A stretch of 64,000 bases of DNA, from contig NZ_JACJRE010000024.1 of assembly GCF_014697075.1 (NCBI RefSeq), forward strand, positions 48,791 to 112,790. The letters run 5' to 3'. Both the position numbers and the translations under genes were made by a program. The notes beneath the pieces are model-generated. The model worked only from the letters and a program-made list of their open reading frames with translations, was not told the DNA's origin and made no database searches. Positions 26,836 to 36,598 of the stretch are shown one piece after another. The stretch is from Tolypothrix sp. FACHB-123 (GTDB lineage Bacteria; Cyanobacteriota; Cyanobacteriia; Cyanobacteriales; Nostocaceae). How positions within the stretch are numbered: position 1 is the stretch's first letter; each line of letters opens with the position of its first letter.

Positions 26836-29046
26836 ATGAGCGTGAATGATACTGCACACACAGACAATTTTGCTTGGAATCGGCAAGTATATCACCGATT
26901 AAAACTTGCTTTGAGTCTGAACTTACGAAGACAACTGTTTCTCGCTGTTTGTGATGATTTACACTTAAGAAATCAAATAGCAGCGCGGTTGCATTCTACC
27001 TTGGCTTATCCGGTTGGGCAAGTGTTATATCAGCCAGATGATAGCCTAGAAAGTAGTACACCAGCCTATCCACGCCTAGCAACCTTACGTTTAAATCTCA
27101 GCGATCCTAATCCGATAGCCCAGATAAATCAATGGTTGGCGAATTATCCACCGCCGATTATTGGAGCATCAAAAGATACCCCAGGTAGACCTTTACCCGT
27201 ACCGGCGTTTCAAATTGTCGGTGTAGAACTACTCACTAGACAGCCAGTAGCTATCCAGCGGATGTTTTTACACCATCTGCGCTTAACTGAGGAATTTTTA
27301 TCTAGTCAACAAGCCAGCAACTTTTTAGAAGCGAGCATACTTTTATGGGTACCACGTCCTTGGTTATCGGCAATTCAGCAGTCAGCACCAGAGTTTTGGC
27401 ATAGCCGTACTGGTGTATTTTTCTTTGTTGGAGATCCTACACCAACTGTACAAAATCCAGAATACTCAGAGCGATTTGCAGACTCTAGAAATTTAGATTT
27501 TGATGATTTTCAAGCCTCTATTTTAGAAGAAGCACCTATCCCCGCGGAACTAGAAGCCGCAGATGACAGTAAACTCGACTTGGAAGAGGATTTTGAATTT
27601 CCTACAGATGAACCAGTAAATAAGCAACAGCCACCACAGGAAGATTCTCTCCCAGCGGAATTACTAAAAGTCGAGGTACAGCAGGAATCAACCACGGTAA
27701 ATACCAGCGAAAATTATTTTGAATCGCTGCCATCTTTGGCTCATATTAGTAAACAGTTATCCGATCTGGTATTAACAACAATTAATACCAAAATAATTGA
27801 GGATGATGAAGAGATTTCCCAAGCTCAGAAAATGCTAGCGGAAATTGAGCGATTACACTCACAAAACGCTTCGGGAGAATTGTTAGCCGCTGCTTATCAT
27901 AAGTTAGGAAATTTTTATCGCCTGCGAATTGAACAAGGACAGGTAACTGTAGAAAATCTCATGGTAGCTATTATTGCTTATCAAGAGTCAATCACTTTTG
28001 ATGATACTTCACCTCAGTTACCAGATATTTTGAATGATTTGGGTACGCTTTATTGGATGTTATACCGGACTCCATCGGCAGCGGAAGAGGGACAAACTTA
28101 TATTGAGCAGGGAATTGAATTTTATAAGTTAGCTTTAAAGCTGATATCACCACAAACGCACCCAGAAACCTATGCGCGGGTGCAAAATAATTTAGGCACA
28201 GCTTATGGAGATTTAGCTCGGTTTGCTAACCCACCAGATTGTTGGCAACAAGCAGTTATAGCTTATAACGAAGCTTTGCGCTATCGTACAGTGGCGATGG
28301 AGCCGTTAAAGTATGCAGCTTGTCAGAATAATTTGGGTACGGCTTACTGGCACTTGGGGCAATACAATCAACCAGTTGTGAATTTAAAGAAAGCGATCGC
28401 ATCTTACAACCTGGCGTTGGCTCACTACAACCCTCAAGATGAACCGCTCAAGTATGGCATGATTCAAAATAACATCGGCACAGCTTATTGGAATCTGGCA
28501 CAATACGAACAACCCGCACACAATCTGCGGATGGCGATTGATGTTTATTGTGATGCGCTCAAATATCGCACAGCCGCCATTGTTCCTAGTGGCTGCGCTG
28601 CAACCCAAAATAACCTAGGTACGGCTTATTGGCATTTAGCTAACCTTTCACAAACACCGAAAGAAGATAGATATAATTATTTGCGATTGTGCATTACTGC
28701 GTATGATGAAGCTTTAGCTTTAGCACATTCACTTAATCCTGCTGCTTTAAGTTTTGATGTGTTATCTACTCACAATAATTTGGGTTTAGCCCATTATCAA
28801 ATAGCCACAGATCAATATTTCAATGGTGATAAAACAAAGCGTTCTCAGCATTTAGAAGCAGCATTAAATAATCATTTACAAGCTTTAAATGGACTGAGCA
28901 AACAACCAGAAGCTTATCAAACTACATTTTCTTATGTGGTAAAAACTGTTCGCGCTTTCCACAGCGAATTAGGAATTCAAGGACAAAATTTCGCTTTATC
29001 CAAAGTTCCTGCTCAGATGTTACCGGAAATTTTACCTAAGTTGTAG
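26836..29046 (+). CDS. Large TPR protein with ATPase-like N-terminal domain
   Basis: 736 residues. The first 200 residues (LRRQLFLAVCDDLHLRNQIA, later VPAFQIVGVELL and ASILLWVPRPWLSAIQQSAPEFW) look like an alpha/beta domain similar to AAA/STAND-type modules, but I see no Walker A motif. An acidic linker of about 110 residues follows (about 215-320). From about residue 340 there are six or more tetratricopeptide-like repeats with the recurrent core NNLGTAYWHLGQY and ALxYRTxA, spaced about 48-50 residues, longer than the canonical 34. TPR arrays mediate protein-protein contacts. No signal peptide, so cytoplasmic. A strong terminator-like hairpin follows. Function unknown. Confidence 0.8.
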   Translation: MSVNDTAHTDNFAWNRQVYHRLKLALSLNLRRQLFLAVCDDLHLRNQIAARLHSTLAYPVGQVLYQPDDSLESSTPAYPRLATLRLNLSDPNPIAQINQWLANYPPPIIGASKDTPGRPLPVPAFQIVGVELLTRQPVAIQRMFLHHLRLTEEFLSSQQASNFLEASILLWVPRPWLSAIQQSAPEFWHSRTGVFFFVGDPTPTVQNPEYSERFADSRNLDFDDFQASILEEAPIPAELEAADDSKLDLEEDFEFPTDEPVNKQQPPQEDSLPAELLKVEVQQESTTVNTSENYFESLPSLAHISKQLSDLVLTTINTKIIEDDEEISQAQKMLAEIERLHSQNASGELLAAAYHKLGNFYRLRIEQGQVTVENLMVAIIAYQESITFDDTSPQLPDILNDLGTLYWMLYRTPSAAEEGQTYIEQGIEFYKLALKLISPQTHPETYARVQNNLGTAYGDLARFANPPDCWQQAVIAYNEALRYRTVAMEPLKYAACQNNLGTAYWHLGQYNQPVVNLKKAIASYNLALAHYNPQDEPLKYGMIQNNIGTAYWNLAQYEQPAHNLRMAIDVYCDALKYRTAAIVPSGCAATQNNLGTAYWHLANLSQTPKEDRYNYLRLCITAYDEALALAHSLNPAALSFDVLSTHNNLGLAHYQIATDQYFNGDKTKRSQHLEAALNNHLQALNGLSKQPEAYQTTFSYVVKTVRAFHSELGIQGQNFALSKVPAQMLPEILPKL

Positions 29047-29064
29047 ATCCAGCAATTTGCTAGC

Positions 29065-29106
29065 GCTAATGTAAGGGTTTAACCATTGCTAAACCCCTAC
29101 ATTAGC
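29065..29106 (+). terminator. Strong inverted repeat after the TPR gene
   Basis: Stem of about 17 bases (29065-29081 with 29090-29106, GCTAATGTA... and ...TACATTAGC) with one bulge and an 8-base loop, 19 bases after the stop codon. No long T-run follows, so it may be a stabilising hairpin rather than a classical terminator. Confidence 0.6.
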
Positions 29107-29299
29107 TATGTTTGTCTATAATTCATATTTTGGATTAATTGTCAATAATTAAAAATTACTTTATAACTTATCTCTTAACCATGTCTTACCCATTTATTAA
29201 AACTAAATTACTATTTTTATGGAATTATAAAAAAAAATACCAATTATAAAAATTCACAGCTAAAGCAGGGAAGACAAATTTAGATTAATTCTGCAATTT

Positions 29300-30865
29300 A
29301 TGGTTCATAATTCAATTTCTTCAAGTGCTTCTCCACAGAATTTGACTAATCATCAAGCTGATAATGCTCCTTTAGAAGTAGATGCGGTTGATTGGGAATT
29401 AAAAATAGCAAAATTAGTCGGTTTTGCGGAAGAATCTTTAGCTGATGATACCGAATTCTTAGAAAAATCAGCTAATCAAGAACCATCCCCGCCTCAACCA
29501 ACAGAAGAGAAAACGGAACAGCCATTATCAACAAATCCCTTTGCAAAGTTAGGTTTGGTAGGTACTGCAACTTTAGCTGTAATTTTATTTGCTGGTGGGT
29601 TTTTAACTCAGATTATGAGCAGTAATGAACAACAACCCAGAAATAAGCAAATTGCAATTCAACCAACCCAATCACCCAATACACAACAATCCACAGAAGC
29701 AGAATTAGAGACAAAAGTCGAGACTTTGAAAACAAAATTAGCCTTGACTGAACAAGCACAGGCAGTGAAATTAGCACAACAACAACTCAGAAATGGAAAA
29801 CAGATAGCATCTGCTGAGTTGGATGGTTCTAGTTCTAGACGAAGTACGAGCATCCAAACACCGATACCAACATCAACAGTTTACGTACCTCGGACAGTGA
29901 CAGTTGAGCGGATTGTCAAATCTCCCTCTGTACCCATAGCTGCAATACCACCATCCCCACCAATCATTGCTAACCCACAAACTCCACCAATAGTGAGCGT
30001 CATTCCTTCAGCATCACCAAACCCAATGCAAATTTGGCAAGGTTTAGCAAAGTTAGGGAGCTATGGCGAAGTAGGTAATAGCGATCGCAATTATGAAAAT
30101 ACAACACCTCAACCACCAGCAAACAGCGATCGCGAGGAACAACAAGCAACCAACCCCGAACCGGAAGCAACACCAAAGCAGCAAGCGCCTAGAGTCAGTC
30201 AAGCAGTACGCCAAAGTCCCAAAACTCTAGCTATTGGGAGTCATGCAAAGGCTGTGTTGGCGACAGCTGTATTTGGCGAAACCTCTGAATCCGCAGATAA
30301 AGATAATGCAAATATTTTTGTAGTGCGGTTGCAAGAACCATTAAAAGGCGTAGATGGTGCGATCGCTATTCCTGCAAATACGGAACTCTTAACGCAAATG
30401 AGTTCTTTATCTGAGCAAGGTTTAGTCAAGCTAGAGGTAATGAAGGTAATTGTACCAGTTCAAGGACAACTGACAGAAAGAACTATACCGCAAAATGCCT
30501 TAATGATTCGTGCGCCTCAAGGTAAACCTCTCATCGCTAACCAATTTCCTAACCGAGGATCGTCTATTGCGAGTATGGATGTCGGATTATTTATCTTAGG
30601 CGGTCTTGGTAAAGCAGCCGAGTTAATGAATCGTACTGATTCGCAAATTGTGACTACAACTGGTTCTACTACTATTGTTAACAGTAACAATCCCGATCGT
30701 AACATTTTGGCTGGAGTTTTTGAAGGTGGGATGAATACTGTAGTACCGCAAATTGCCCAACGCAATCAACAAGCCATTTCCCAAATGTCGCAACGCAGTA
30801 ATGTTTGGTTTCTCCCAGCAGGTACAGCAGTAGAAATTTATGTTAATCAATCTATACAATTTTAG
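29300..30865 (+). CDS. VirB10/TrbI-like membrane protein
   Basis: 521 residues. A cytoplasmic N-terminal region (about 80 residues), one transmembrane helix (LGLVGTATLAVILFAGGFL, about residues 85-105), a coiled-coil and Pro-rich linker, then a beta-rich C-terminal domain. That domain contains IPANTELLTQ, a glycine-rich central hydrophobic helix (VGLFILGGLGKAAEL) and a final WFLPAGTAVEIYVNQSI, which resembles the end of VirB10/TrbI proteins. VirB10 spans the periplasm in type IV secretion, but no other secretion or conjugation gene is nearby. It may be an envelope-spanning protein of another system. Preceded by the TPR gene, about 250 bp away. Confidence 0.65.
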   Translation: MVHNSISSSASPQNLTNHQADNAPLEVDAVDWELKIAKLVGFAEESLADDTEFLEKSANQEPSPPQPTEEKTEQPLSTNPFAKLGLVGTATLAVILFAGGFLTQIMSSNEQQPRNKQIAIQPTQSPNTQQSTEAELETKVETLKTKLALTEQAQAVKLAQQQLRNGKQIASAELDGSSSRRSTSIQTPIPTSTVYVPRTVTVERIVKSPSVPIAAIPPSPPIIANPQTPPIVSVIPSASPNPMQIWQGLAKLGSYGEVGNSDRNYENTTPQPPANSDREEQQATNPEPEATPKQQAPRVSQAVRQSPKTLAIGSHAKAVLATAVFGETSESADKDNANIFVVRLQEPLKGVDGAIAIPANTELLTQMSSLSEQGLVKLEVMKVIVPVQGQLTERTIPQNALMIRAPQGKPLIANQFPNRGSSIASMDVGLFILGGLGKAAELMNRTDSQIVTTTGSTTIVNSNNPDRNILAGVFEGGMNTVVPQIAQRNQQAISQMSQRSNVWFLPAGTAVEIYVNQSIQF

Positions 30866-30877
30866 TTTTTGATTAAG

Positions 30878-30902
30878 AAAAAAGCATCCATAGTTAGGAT
30901 GC
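30878..30902 (-). terminator. Terminator for the DUF3011 gene (minus strand)
   Basis: Stem GCATCC/GGATGC (30884-30889 with 30897-30902). Read on the minus strand it is followed by six T residues (the A-run at 30878-30883). It sits between the convergent VirB10-like and DUF3011 genes and may serve both. Confidence 0.65.
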
Positions 30903-30959
30903 CTTAATAATATTTATTATTTATGTATCACACATTTTGCTAATGCGCCGATAGATCTG

Positions 30960-31361
30960 TTATCGGTCATAGCGATCGTATCTGTCATATCTGTCTCGTC
31001 TATCGTAGCGATCGTATCTGTCGTATCTGTCTCGTCTGTCATTTCTTCTGTTATATCTCTCGTATCGGTTGAATCGGTTGAATCCGCGATCGCCCATAAC
31101 AAACTGAGCGCGACAACCATTTCTCACCCAAATACGATTTCTGTTGAAACCCCAATTGTCTCGACAACTGGCGTTAGATAACTGCCTAATTAACCTGACT
31201 CTACCTCTTGTGGGTATGGCACAACTATTACCCCGATTATTGTAGCTTTCACAAGTGATTACCTGTTGTGCTGAAGCTGGAGTAGGAACGCCCAGAATTG
31301 TACCAATAGTAATACTGGCAGCTATGAAGCTGGCAGCTATTAATGGAAACCGGGTAACCAT
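30960..31361 (-). CDS. Secreted DUF3011 protein with Arg-Tyr-Asp repeat tail
   Basis: 133 residues. A clear signal peptide ends in TPASAQQ. The mature part matches DUF3011: ITCESYNNRGNSC, VRLIRQLSNASC and IWVRNGCRAQF, with four conserved cysteines likely forming two disulfides. The last 45 residues are a low-complexity tail dominated by RYDRYDRRD, built from repeated CGATCGTATCTGTC-like DNA, so part of the tail may vary in length between strains. Periplasmic or outer-surface location expected. Function of DUF3011 is not known. Confidence 0.82.
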   Translation of the reverse strand: MVTRFPLIAASFIAASITIGTILGVPTPASAQQVITCESYNNRGNSCAIPTRGRVRLIRQLSNASCRDNWGFNRNRIWVRNGCRAQFVMGDRGFNRFNRYERYNRRNDRRDRYDRYDRYDRRDRYDRYDRYDR

Positions 31362-31601
31362 ATTAAATGTTAAATCTTTGGGTTGGAAATTTTTTATTTT
31401 TATAGATAAGCTTTATTTTAATTTGAATTTTGTAATTAAAAATCTATCTAAAGGTCAGACTTTTGGTAGATGCTTACTAACAATCAGGTTGTCTTTCCTA
31501 AAACAGAAAAAAATCCCATAAAAGCCAGATTTTGAGATAATTATTCAGCAAATTGCAACATATCGCTGGTAAACTCAATTTCAGTCATTGAGAAAGTTGT
31601 A

Positions 31602-32654
31602 ATGAGATACAAACTTTTAGGTAAAAGTGGGTTAAGAGTTTCGGAACTCTGCTTAGGAACAATGACCTTTGGGGAAGATTGGGGTTGGGGTGCTTCTAAA
31701 GATGAAAGTCGGCAAATTTTTGATACCTTTGTGGAAGCTGGCGGTAATTTCATCGACACCGCTAATGGTTATACAGATGGTACCAGTGAAAAAATTGTGG
31801 GTGAATTAATCGCCAAGGATCGAGAACGTTTTGTGGTGGCGACTAAATATTCCTTTCCTTTGCGAATGAACGACAATAGAAACGATCCAAATGGTAGTGG
31901 AAACCATCGAAAAAATCTCATTCAATCTTTAGAAGGCAGCTTAAAACGGCTGAATACTGACTATATTGATTTATTTTGGCTGCACGCTTGGGATTTTACT
32001 ACACCAGTAGAAGAAGTGATGCGATCGCTTGATGATGTCGTGCATCAAGGAAAGGTACTTTATGTAGGTATTTCTGATGTACCAGCTTGGATTATTGCTC
32101 AAGCTAATACTATCGCCCAGTATCAAGGTTGGACACCATTTGTCGCTTTGCAAGTAGAATATAGTTTAATTCAGCGCACGCCAGAACGGGATTTAATTCC
32201 AATGGCGAAAGCTTTAGATTTAGCCGTCACACCTTGGTCACCTTTAGGCGGTGGTGTCCTCACAGGTAAGTATAACAAGTCACCTCAACCAGGGGAAGAA
32301 GCAGGAAGATTAGCCAATCCCGCAACTGGGAATATTTCTGAACGCAGTTTAGCGATCGCAGAAGTAGTAACTCAAGTAGCAGGAGAAATCGGCCGCACCC
32401 CTTCTCAAGTGGCGATCGCTTGGTTACGCGCTCAAAGTGGTGTCATCATCCCGATTGTTGGCGCACGCAAGCTCAGTCAGTTTCAAGATAACTTAGAAGC
32501 TTTAGATGTCACCTTATCACCAGAACATCTGCAACGCCTGAATGAAGTTAGTCAAATTGAACTCGGATTTCCCCATGACTTCTTGCAAAATAATGTCATT
32601 CGTGATCGCTTATTTGGCGGCACATTTAGTGCCATAGATAACCATCGAGTTTGA
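31602..32654 (+). CDS. Aldo/keto reductase
   Basis: 350 residues, standard for the AKR family. The catalytic tetrad is visible: Asp in FIDTANGY, Tyr in the same motif (NGYTDG), Lys in VVATKYSF, and His in LFWLHAWD. The C-terminal NADPH-binding region reads IPIVGARKLSQFQDNL. It reduces aldehydes or ketones with NADPH; the natural substrate is not evident. Such enzymes often detoxify methylglyoxal or lipid aldehydes. It lies upstream of dps (127 bp), in the same orientation, in a stretch of oxidative-stress type genes. No signal peptide. Confidence 0.92.
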   Translation: MRYKLLGKSGLRVSELCLGTMTFGEDWGWGASKDESRQIFDTFVEAGGNFIDTANGYTDGTSEKIVGELIAKDRERFVVATKYSFPLRMNDNRNDPNGSGNHRKNLIQSLEGSLKRLNTDYIDLFWLHAWDFTTPVEEVMRSLDDVVHQGKVLYVGISDVPAWIIAQANTIAQYQGWTPFVALQVEYSLIQRTPERDLIPMAKALDLAVTPWSPLGGGVLTGKYNKSPQPGEEAGRLANPATGNISERSLAIAEVVTQVAGEIGRTPSQVAIAWLRAQSGVIIPIVGARKLSQFQDNLEALDVTLSPEHLQRLNEVSQIELGFPHDFLQNNVIRDRLFGGTFSAIDNHRV

Positions 32655-32781
32655 GTGAGCTATTTTGCTTATGAGAAAGATAATAATTGATGAATGCTGA
32701 AAATCCCTCTATCTCTGGGAAGTTCCCCAGACTAAAGCACTATTTGTAGACTTGTTGTGACAAGCCAAGCAGATACGACAA

Positions 32782-33351
32782 ATGAGCGACAATAAACTTG
32801 CATCCCGTCTTTATCCCACCCGCATTGATATTCCTGCTGAAGTGCGATCGCAAATTGTGGTACTTCTCAACCAAACTTTAGCAGCTACTTTAGATTTAAA
32901 AACCCACGCCAAACAAGCCCATTGGAATGTTAAAGGGACTGATTTTTATCAGCTACACGAGTTGTTTGATGAAATCGCTGGCGAACTCGAAGAATATATC
33001 GATATGTTTGCAGAACGTGTCACCGCTTTAGGTGGTTACGCCGTAGGTACAGCTCGCGCTGCTGCTAGCAATTCAATTCTTCCAGAATATCCCTTTGATA
33101 TTTTAGATGGCAAAGACCATGTCACTGCTTTAGCAGATCGCTTTGCACCTTATGCGAAACATCTGCGCCAAGCGATCGCCAAAACTGATGATTTAGGTGA
33201 CGCTGATACCGCTGACCTTTATACTGAAGTATCTCGTACCATTGATAAACGTCTCTGGTTCTTAGAAGCTCATCTGCAAGTAGCAGAAATTAAAGCGGAA
33301 AATGGCGCAGCTGGTGTTAAAGCTAATAAACAGCCCGCAACCGTCAAGTAA
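32782..33351 (+). CDS. dps: Dps-family DNA-protection/iron-storage protein
   Basis: 189 residues. The Dps ferroxidase signature is intact: QAHWNVKG, then HELFDEIAGELEEYIDMFAER, giving the inter-subunit His, His, Asp and Glu ligands. Dps proteins form 12-mers, oxidise Fe(II) with hydrogen peroxide and store the ferric core; some bind DNA. The N-terminal extension is moderately charged and the C-terminal tail (GVKANKQPATVK) is basic, which could allow DNA binding. Cyanobacteria usually have several Dps paralogues and I cannot say which one this is. A structured hairpin follows the stop codon. Confidence 0.93.
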   Translation: MSDNKLASRLYPTRIDIPAEVRSQIVVLLNQTLAATLDLKTHAKQAHWNVKGTDFYQLHELFDEIAGELEEYIDMFAERVTALGGYAVGTARAAASNSILPEYPFDILDGKDHVTALADRFAPYAKHLRQAIAKTDDLGDADTADLYTEVSRTIDKRLWFLEAHLQVAEIKAENGAAGVKANKQPATVK

Positions 33352-33906
33352 TCTTCAAAGGCGATGGGAAACCCACTCTTTCAAAGGGTGGTAAGCTTGT
33401 TCTCACCATCGCCGTCAGTAGTCAGTAGCCAAAACAACTAGCTGCCAACTACTGCCCAACTAAAGTAAAATTTTACCTTCTATCCACCTTTTGACAGCGA
33501 GTAGTAACTTTTTGGTAAGTACGCCACTTTCAAGTGCGTACTTTTCATTTTGTATTTATATACCTTACTATTTAAATAGTTCACCAGCAAACTTGAAATA
33601 AAACAACAAAACTATAAGTCCTGAAATTTATTGATGGACTTTTAATTTTGAATTTTGCATACTTCTCCTGGCGGAGAGGCTACGCCAACGACAAGCAGAG
33701 TAAAAGTCTTGAATTTTTAATTCCCCCCAGAAGTTGACAAGGGTATTGGCAGTTTGATTTCTGGCAAAATCTATAATGATTACGCTAGATAAATTAGATA
33801 TTTAATTCCAACTCTCTTGCAGACAAAGCTAAAGAATAATCATTATTTAGCATTGAATTTACTAGATTTCAAAACTCAGAAAATCAACTAAAAACGAGGT
33901 AAATTT
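33352..33906. other. Gene-free interval with a nested hairpin and a dispersed repeat
   Basis: Directly after dps, GGCGATGG and CCATCGCC (about 33361-33412) enclose an inner hairpin ACCCACTCTTT/AAAGGGTGGT, a likely terminator or stabilising structure. A second small hairpin around 33516-33545 contains AAGTACGCACTT-like arms. At about 33663-33700 the phrase TCTCCTGGCGGAGAGGCTACGCCAACG is a dispersed repeat common in Nostoc relatives. The last 150 bp probably hold the pirin promoter. Confidence 0.55.
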
Positions 33907-34623
33907 ATGTCTCAAAATACCAAAACTCTTGTTGTTCATCATGGCAAATCACGCGGTCATACTAAAATTAGTTGGCTCGATAGCTATCACACATTTTCTT
34001 TTGGAAATTTTTACGATCCTAACTACATGGGATTTCGTTCTCTCCGCGTAATTAACGACGATACAGTAGTTCCTGGTGCTGGATTTGGCACTCACGGACA
34101 TCGTGATATGGAAATTCTTACCTATGTTTTGTCTGGCGCTTTAGAGCATAAAGATAGCCTAGGTACGGGTTCGGTGATTCGTCCTGGTGACGCACAGATC
34201 ATGAGTGCGGGTACTGGTATTACCCACAGTGAGTATAATCATTCGCAAACTGAACCAGTACACTTTTTGCAAATCTGGATGCTACCCAATCAGCAAGGAT
34301 TAAAACCCAGATACGAGCAGAAAAATTTCTCAGCCGAAGAAAAGCGGGGAAAACTACGTCTAATTGCGGCTAAAGATGCCCGTGATGGTGCGGTAAAAGT
34401 TTACCAAGATTTGGATTTATACGCATCTATTCTGGAAAAGGGTGATGTTGTGAATTTTTCAGTCAAGAGCGATCGCTATGCTTGGTTACATGTAGCTCAA
34501 GGTGTAGCCACTGTTAATGGCAAAGAACTCACAGCAGGTGATGCAGTACAAGTCAGTGGTGAAGAAACACTCGAAATCAGCACCAACGCCAGTGGGGAAA
34601 TCTTGTTGTTTGATTTAGCTTAA
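33907..34623 (+). CDS. Pirin family protein (YhaK/YhhW-like bicupin)
   Basis: 238 residues. The N-terminal cupin carries the pirin metal site: GTHGHRDMEILTYVLSG (His, His, then Glu) and GITHSEYN with a third His. The second cupin is shorter and lacks metal ligands, as is usual. Bacterial pirins of this size include enzymes with quercetin 2,3-dioxygenase activity; the physiological role is uncertain and often linked to oxidative or redox stress. Ribosome binding is supported by GAGG at 33896-33899, seven bases before the start. A good rho-independent terminator lies 80 bp after the stop. Confidence 0.92.
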   Translation: MSQNTKTLVVHHGKSRGHTKISWLDSYHTFSFGNFYDPNYMGFRSLRVINDDTVVPGAGFGTHGHRDMEILTYVLSGALEHKDSLGTGSVIRPGDAQIMSAGTGITHSEYNHSQTEPVHFLQIWMLPNQQGLKPRYEQKNFSAEEKRGKLRLIAAKDARDGAVKVYQDLDLYASILEKGDVVNFSVKSDRYAWLHVAQGVATVNGKELTAGDAVQVSGEETLEISTNASGEILLFDLA

Positions 34624-34701
34624 TGTCAATTTTGGCTCATATCAAGCAATCAAGTTCAAATTGAGAGCGTTTTAGCAGACAGCAATACAATCGTTTAATT
34701 T

Positions 34702-34734
34702 AGCTCTGTGATTGACTCACAGGGCTATTTTTTT
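34702..34734 (+). terminator. Rho-independent terminator after the pirin gene
   Basis: Stem AGCTCTGTGA/TCACAGGGCT with a 5-base loop, followed by ATTTTTTT. Confidence 0.85.
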
Positions 34735-35136
34735 CAAAAAAAATACCAAATTAGCCTAAGTATTATTATTAGATAATCTGTTAATCCTTTTTGATAAAGG
34801 ATTTGATATTTTTCCTACTAAATATTCATGTGACAAATAACACAATTAGAAGATTAAAATCAGTCTTTCCAGTGCCCCATAATCAATGACGGCAGTTGCT
34901 TTAAGCCGGGAGACCCGTCCAACGCACTGCCTCCCCCATGCCCAAAAATATTTATAAACTAGATTTTATCACTGACCTTTCGGTAGATTAGCGTAAGTTA
35001 TAAAAGCAGTATATTTATAAGTGGGATATTACATAATTTTTCAACAAGCGTCATGCTCAATCAGTAAATTAATGAAGCCAGCTTTTATTGTTCTAACTCA
35101 CTTGTAGTTAAATTCTTCATAGGTTGCCTGCATACC
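34735..35136. other. Gene-free interval with a dispersed GGCAGTTGC element
   Basis: At about 34889-34936 lies GGCAGTTGCTTTAAGCCGGG... ending CGCACTGCCTCCC, a second copy of the palindromic element also found near 14156 and 54280. The remainder is A+T-rich and presumably holds the promoter of the efflux operon. Confidence 0.6.
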
Positions 35137-36447
35137 ATGACATCCCCTGAACACCAAACTGATTTTGACGAACGCCTTCCAGATTCGTCCTTTGAGCCAC
35201 CCCCACAACAACGGCGGTGGCTTCGGTTATTACTAGCCGGAATATTATTGCTGGGTGGTGGCGCAGCTGTAGTCTGGCGTCTAGTCACTCCTCAACAACA
35301 AGCAGTTGCACCTGCTGCACCCAGCGGAGTAAGAGTGAAGATAGCACCAGTAGAAGCAGGCACAATTGAGGAAAGTTCTGACTTTATTGCCAATCTAGAA
35401 TCTCGGCGTTCAGTTAGGTTACAACCGAGAATTGAAGGACAAGTGACGCAAATATTTGTGCGATCGGGAGATACCATTACTCAGGGAACGCCAATCATTC
35501 AAGTAGATCCCAGACAGCAACAAGCTACTGTGAGTGGGTTAAACGCTGGGGCTGAAGCAGCACAAGCACAACTGCAAAATGCTCTAGCAACACTCAAATC
35601 GCTACAAGCCGATCGCTTATCTAATGTTGCTGATGTGCGATTGAACCAGCAGGAATACGATCGCTATACTAGTCTAGCCGAGCAAGGAGCCGTATCGCGG
35701 CAAACTAAAGATCAGTATGCGAATCGACTGGCGATCGCCAAATCTCAACTCGCCGCCATCGATTCCAAAATTCAAGCACAGCAAGCAACCATATCCCAAA
35801 CAGAAAAAGCTTTACAGCAAGCCCAAGCCAATACCAAGCAACAAGTAGTTGAGCTGCAATACTACAAAATTGCTGCGCCTTTTGCTGGTACAGTTGGTGA
35901 TATACCCGTCAAAGTAGGTGATTTTGTTAATACTTCCACACAACTAGCGACAATCACTCAAAACCAACCTTTAGAAGTTAACATCTCTGTACCCCTAGAA
36001 CGGGGCGCGCAATTGCGAAAAGGATTACCAGTGGAGGTTATGGATGCCCAAGGACAGCCCTTAGGTACGAGTAGAGTGTTTTTCATTTCTCCTAATGCCA
36101 GTAATGGTACTCAGTCAATCCAAATCAAAGCACTGTTAAGCAACCCACAAGGTAAGCTCCGGGCAGATCAATTAGTGCGAGCTAGAGTAATTTGGAATCG
36201 CAAACAAGGAGTGTTAATCCCAACAACAGCAGTATCGCGGATAGCTGGGGAAACATTTGTCTATGTAGCTCAAACAGAAAATTCCCCACAAGGTACACCT
36301 CAATTAATAGCGCGACAAAAACGGGTGAAATTAGGCAATATCCAAGGTAATAATTACCAAATTATCGAAGGATTGCAACCAGAAGAAAAAATCATCGTCT
36401 CAGGCTTGCTCAATCTGCGAGATGGTATTCCAGTTACACCGGAGTAG
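35137..36447 (+). CDS. RND efflux periplasmic adaptor (membrane fusion protein)
   Basis: 436 residues. An N-terminal membrane anchor (LRLLLAGILLLGGGAAVVW, about residues 28-47) is followed by a half-lipoyl region (GRxxxVRLQPRIEGQVTQIFVRSGDTI), a long coiled-coil hairpin (about residues 140-235), the second half-lipoyl segment (IAAPFAGTVGDIPVKVGDFV) and beta-barrel/membrane-proximal domains. This is the AcrA/MexA order. It links the inner-membrane RND pump encoded 151 bp downstream to an outer-membrane TolC-type channel, which is not encoded in this window. The substrate (drugs, solvents, own metabolites) cannot be inferred. Confidence 0.94.
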   Translation: MTSPEHQTDFDERLPDSSFEPPPQQRRWLRLLLAGILLLGGGAAVVWRLVTPQQQAVAPAAPSGVRVKIAPVEAGTIEESSDFIANLESRRSVRLQPRIEGQVTQIFVRSGDTITQGTPIIQVDPRQQQATVSGLNAGAEAAQAQLQNALATLKSLQADRLSNVADVRLNQQEYDRYTSLAEQGAVSRQTKDQYANRLAIAKSQLAAIDSKIQAQQATISQTEKALQQAQANTKQQVVELQYYKIAAPFAGTVGDIPVKVGDFVNTSTQLATITQNQPLEVNISVPLERGAQLRKGLPVEVMDAQGQPLGTSRVFFISPNASNGTQSIQIKALLSNPQGKLRADQLVRARVIWNRKQGVLIPTTAVSRIAGETFVYVAQTENSPQGTPQLIARQKRVKLGNIQGNNYQIIEGLQPEEKIIVSGLLNLRDGIPVTPE

Positions 36448-36474
36448 GGGCTAGGAGGGGGACAAGTGGGACAA

Positions 36475-36598
36475 GAAATTTTAGATTCGCAATCCAAAAT
36501 CGCAAATCTAAAATCGCAAATCTAAAATCCAAAATTGTTTTCCATGCCCAATGCCCAATGCCCCATGCCCCATGCCCACAACTTAAGCAACCATTTAC
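36475..36598. repeat. Short tandem repeats between efflux genes
   Basis: AAATCGCAAATCTAAAATC-type repeats at about 36480-36535 are followed by CCCAATG/CCCCATG heptamers at about 36543-36578. They fill the gap between the adaptor and pump genes, which are otherwise expected to be one operon. Confidence 0.85.
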
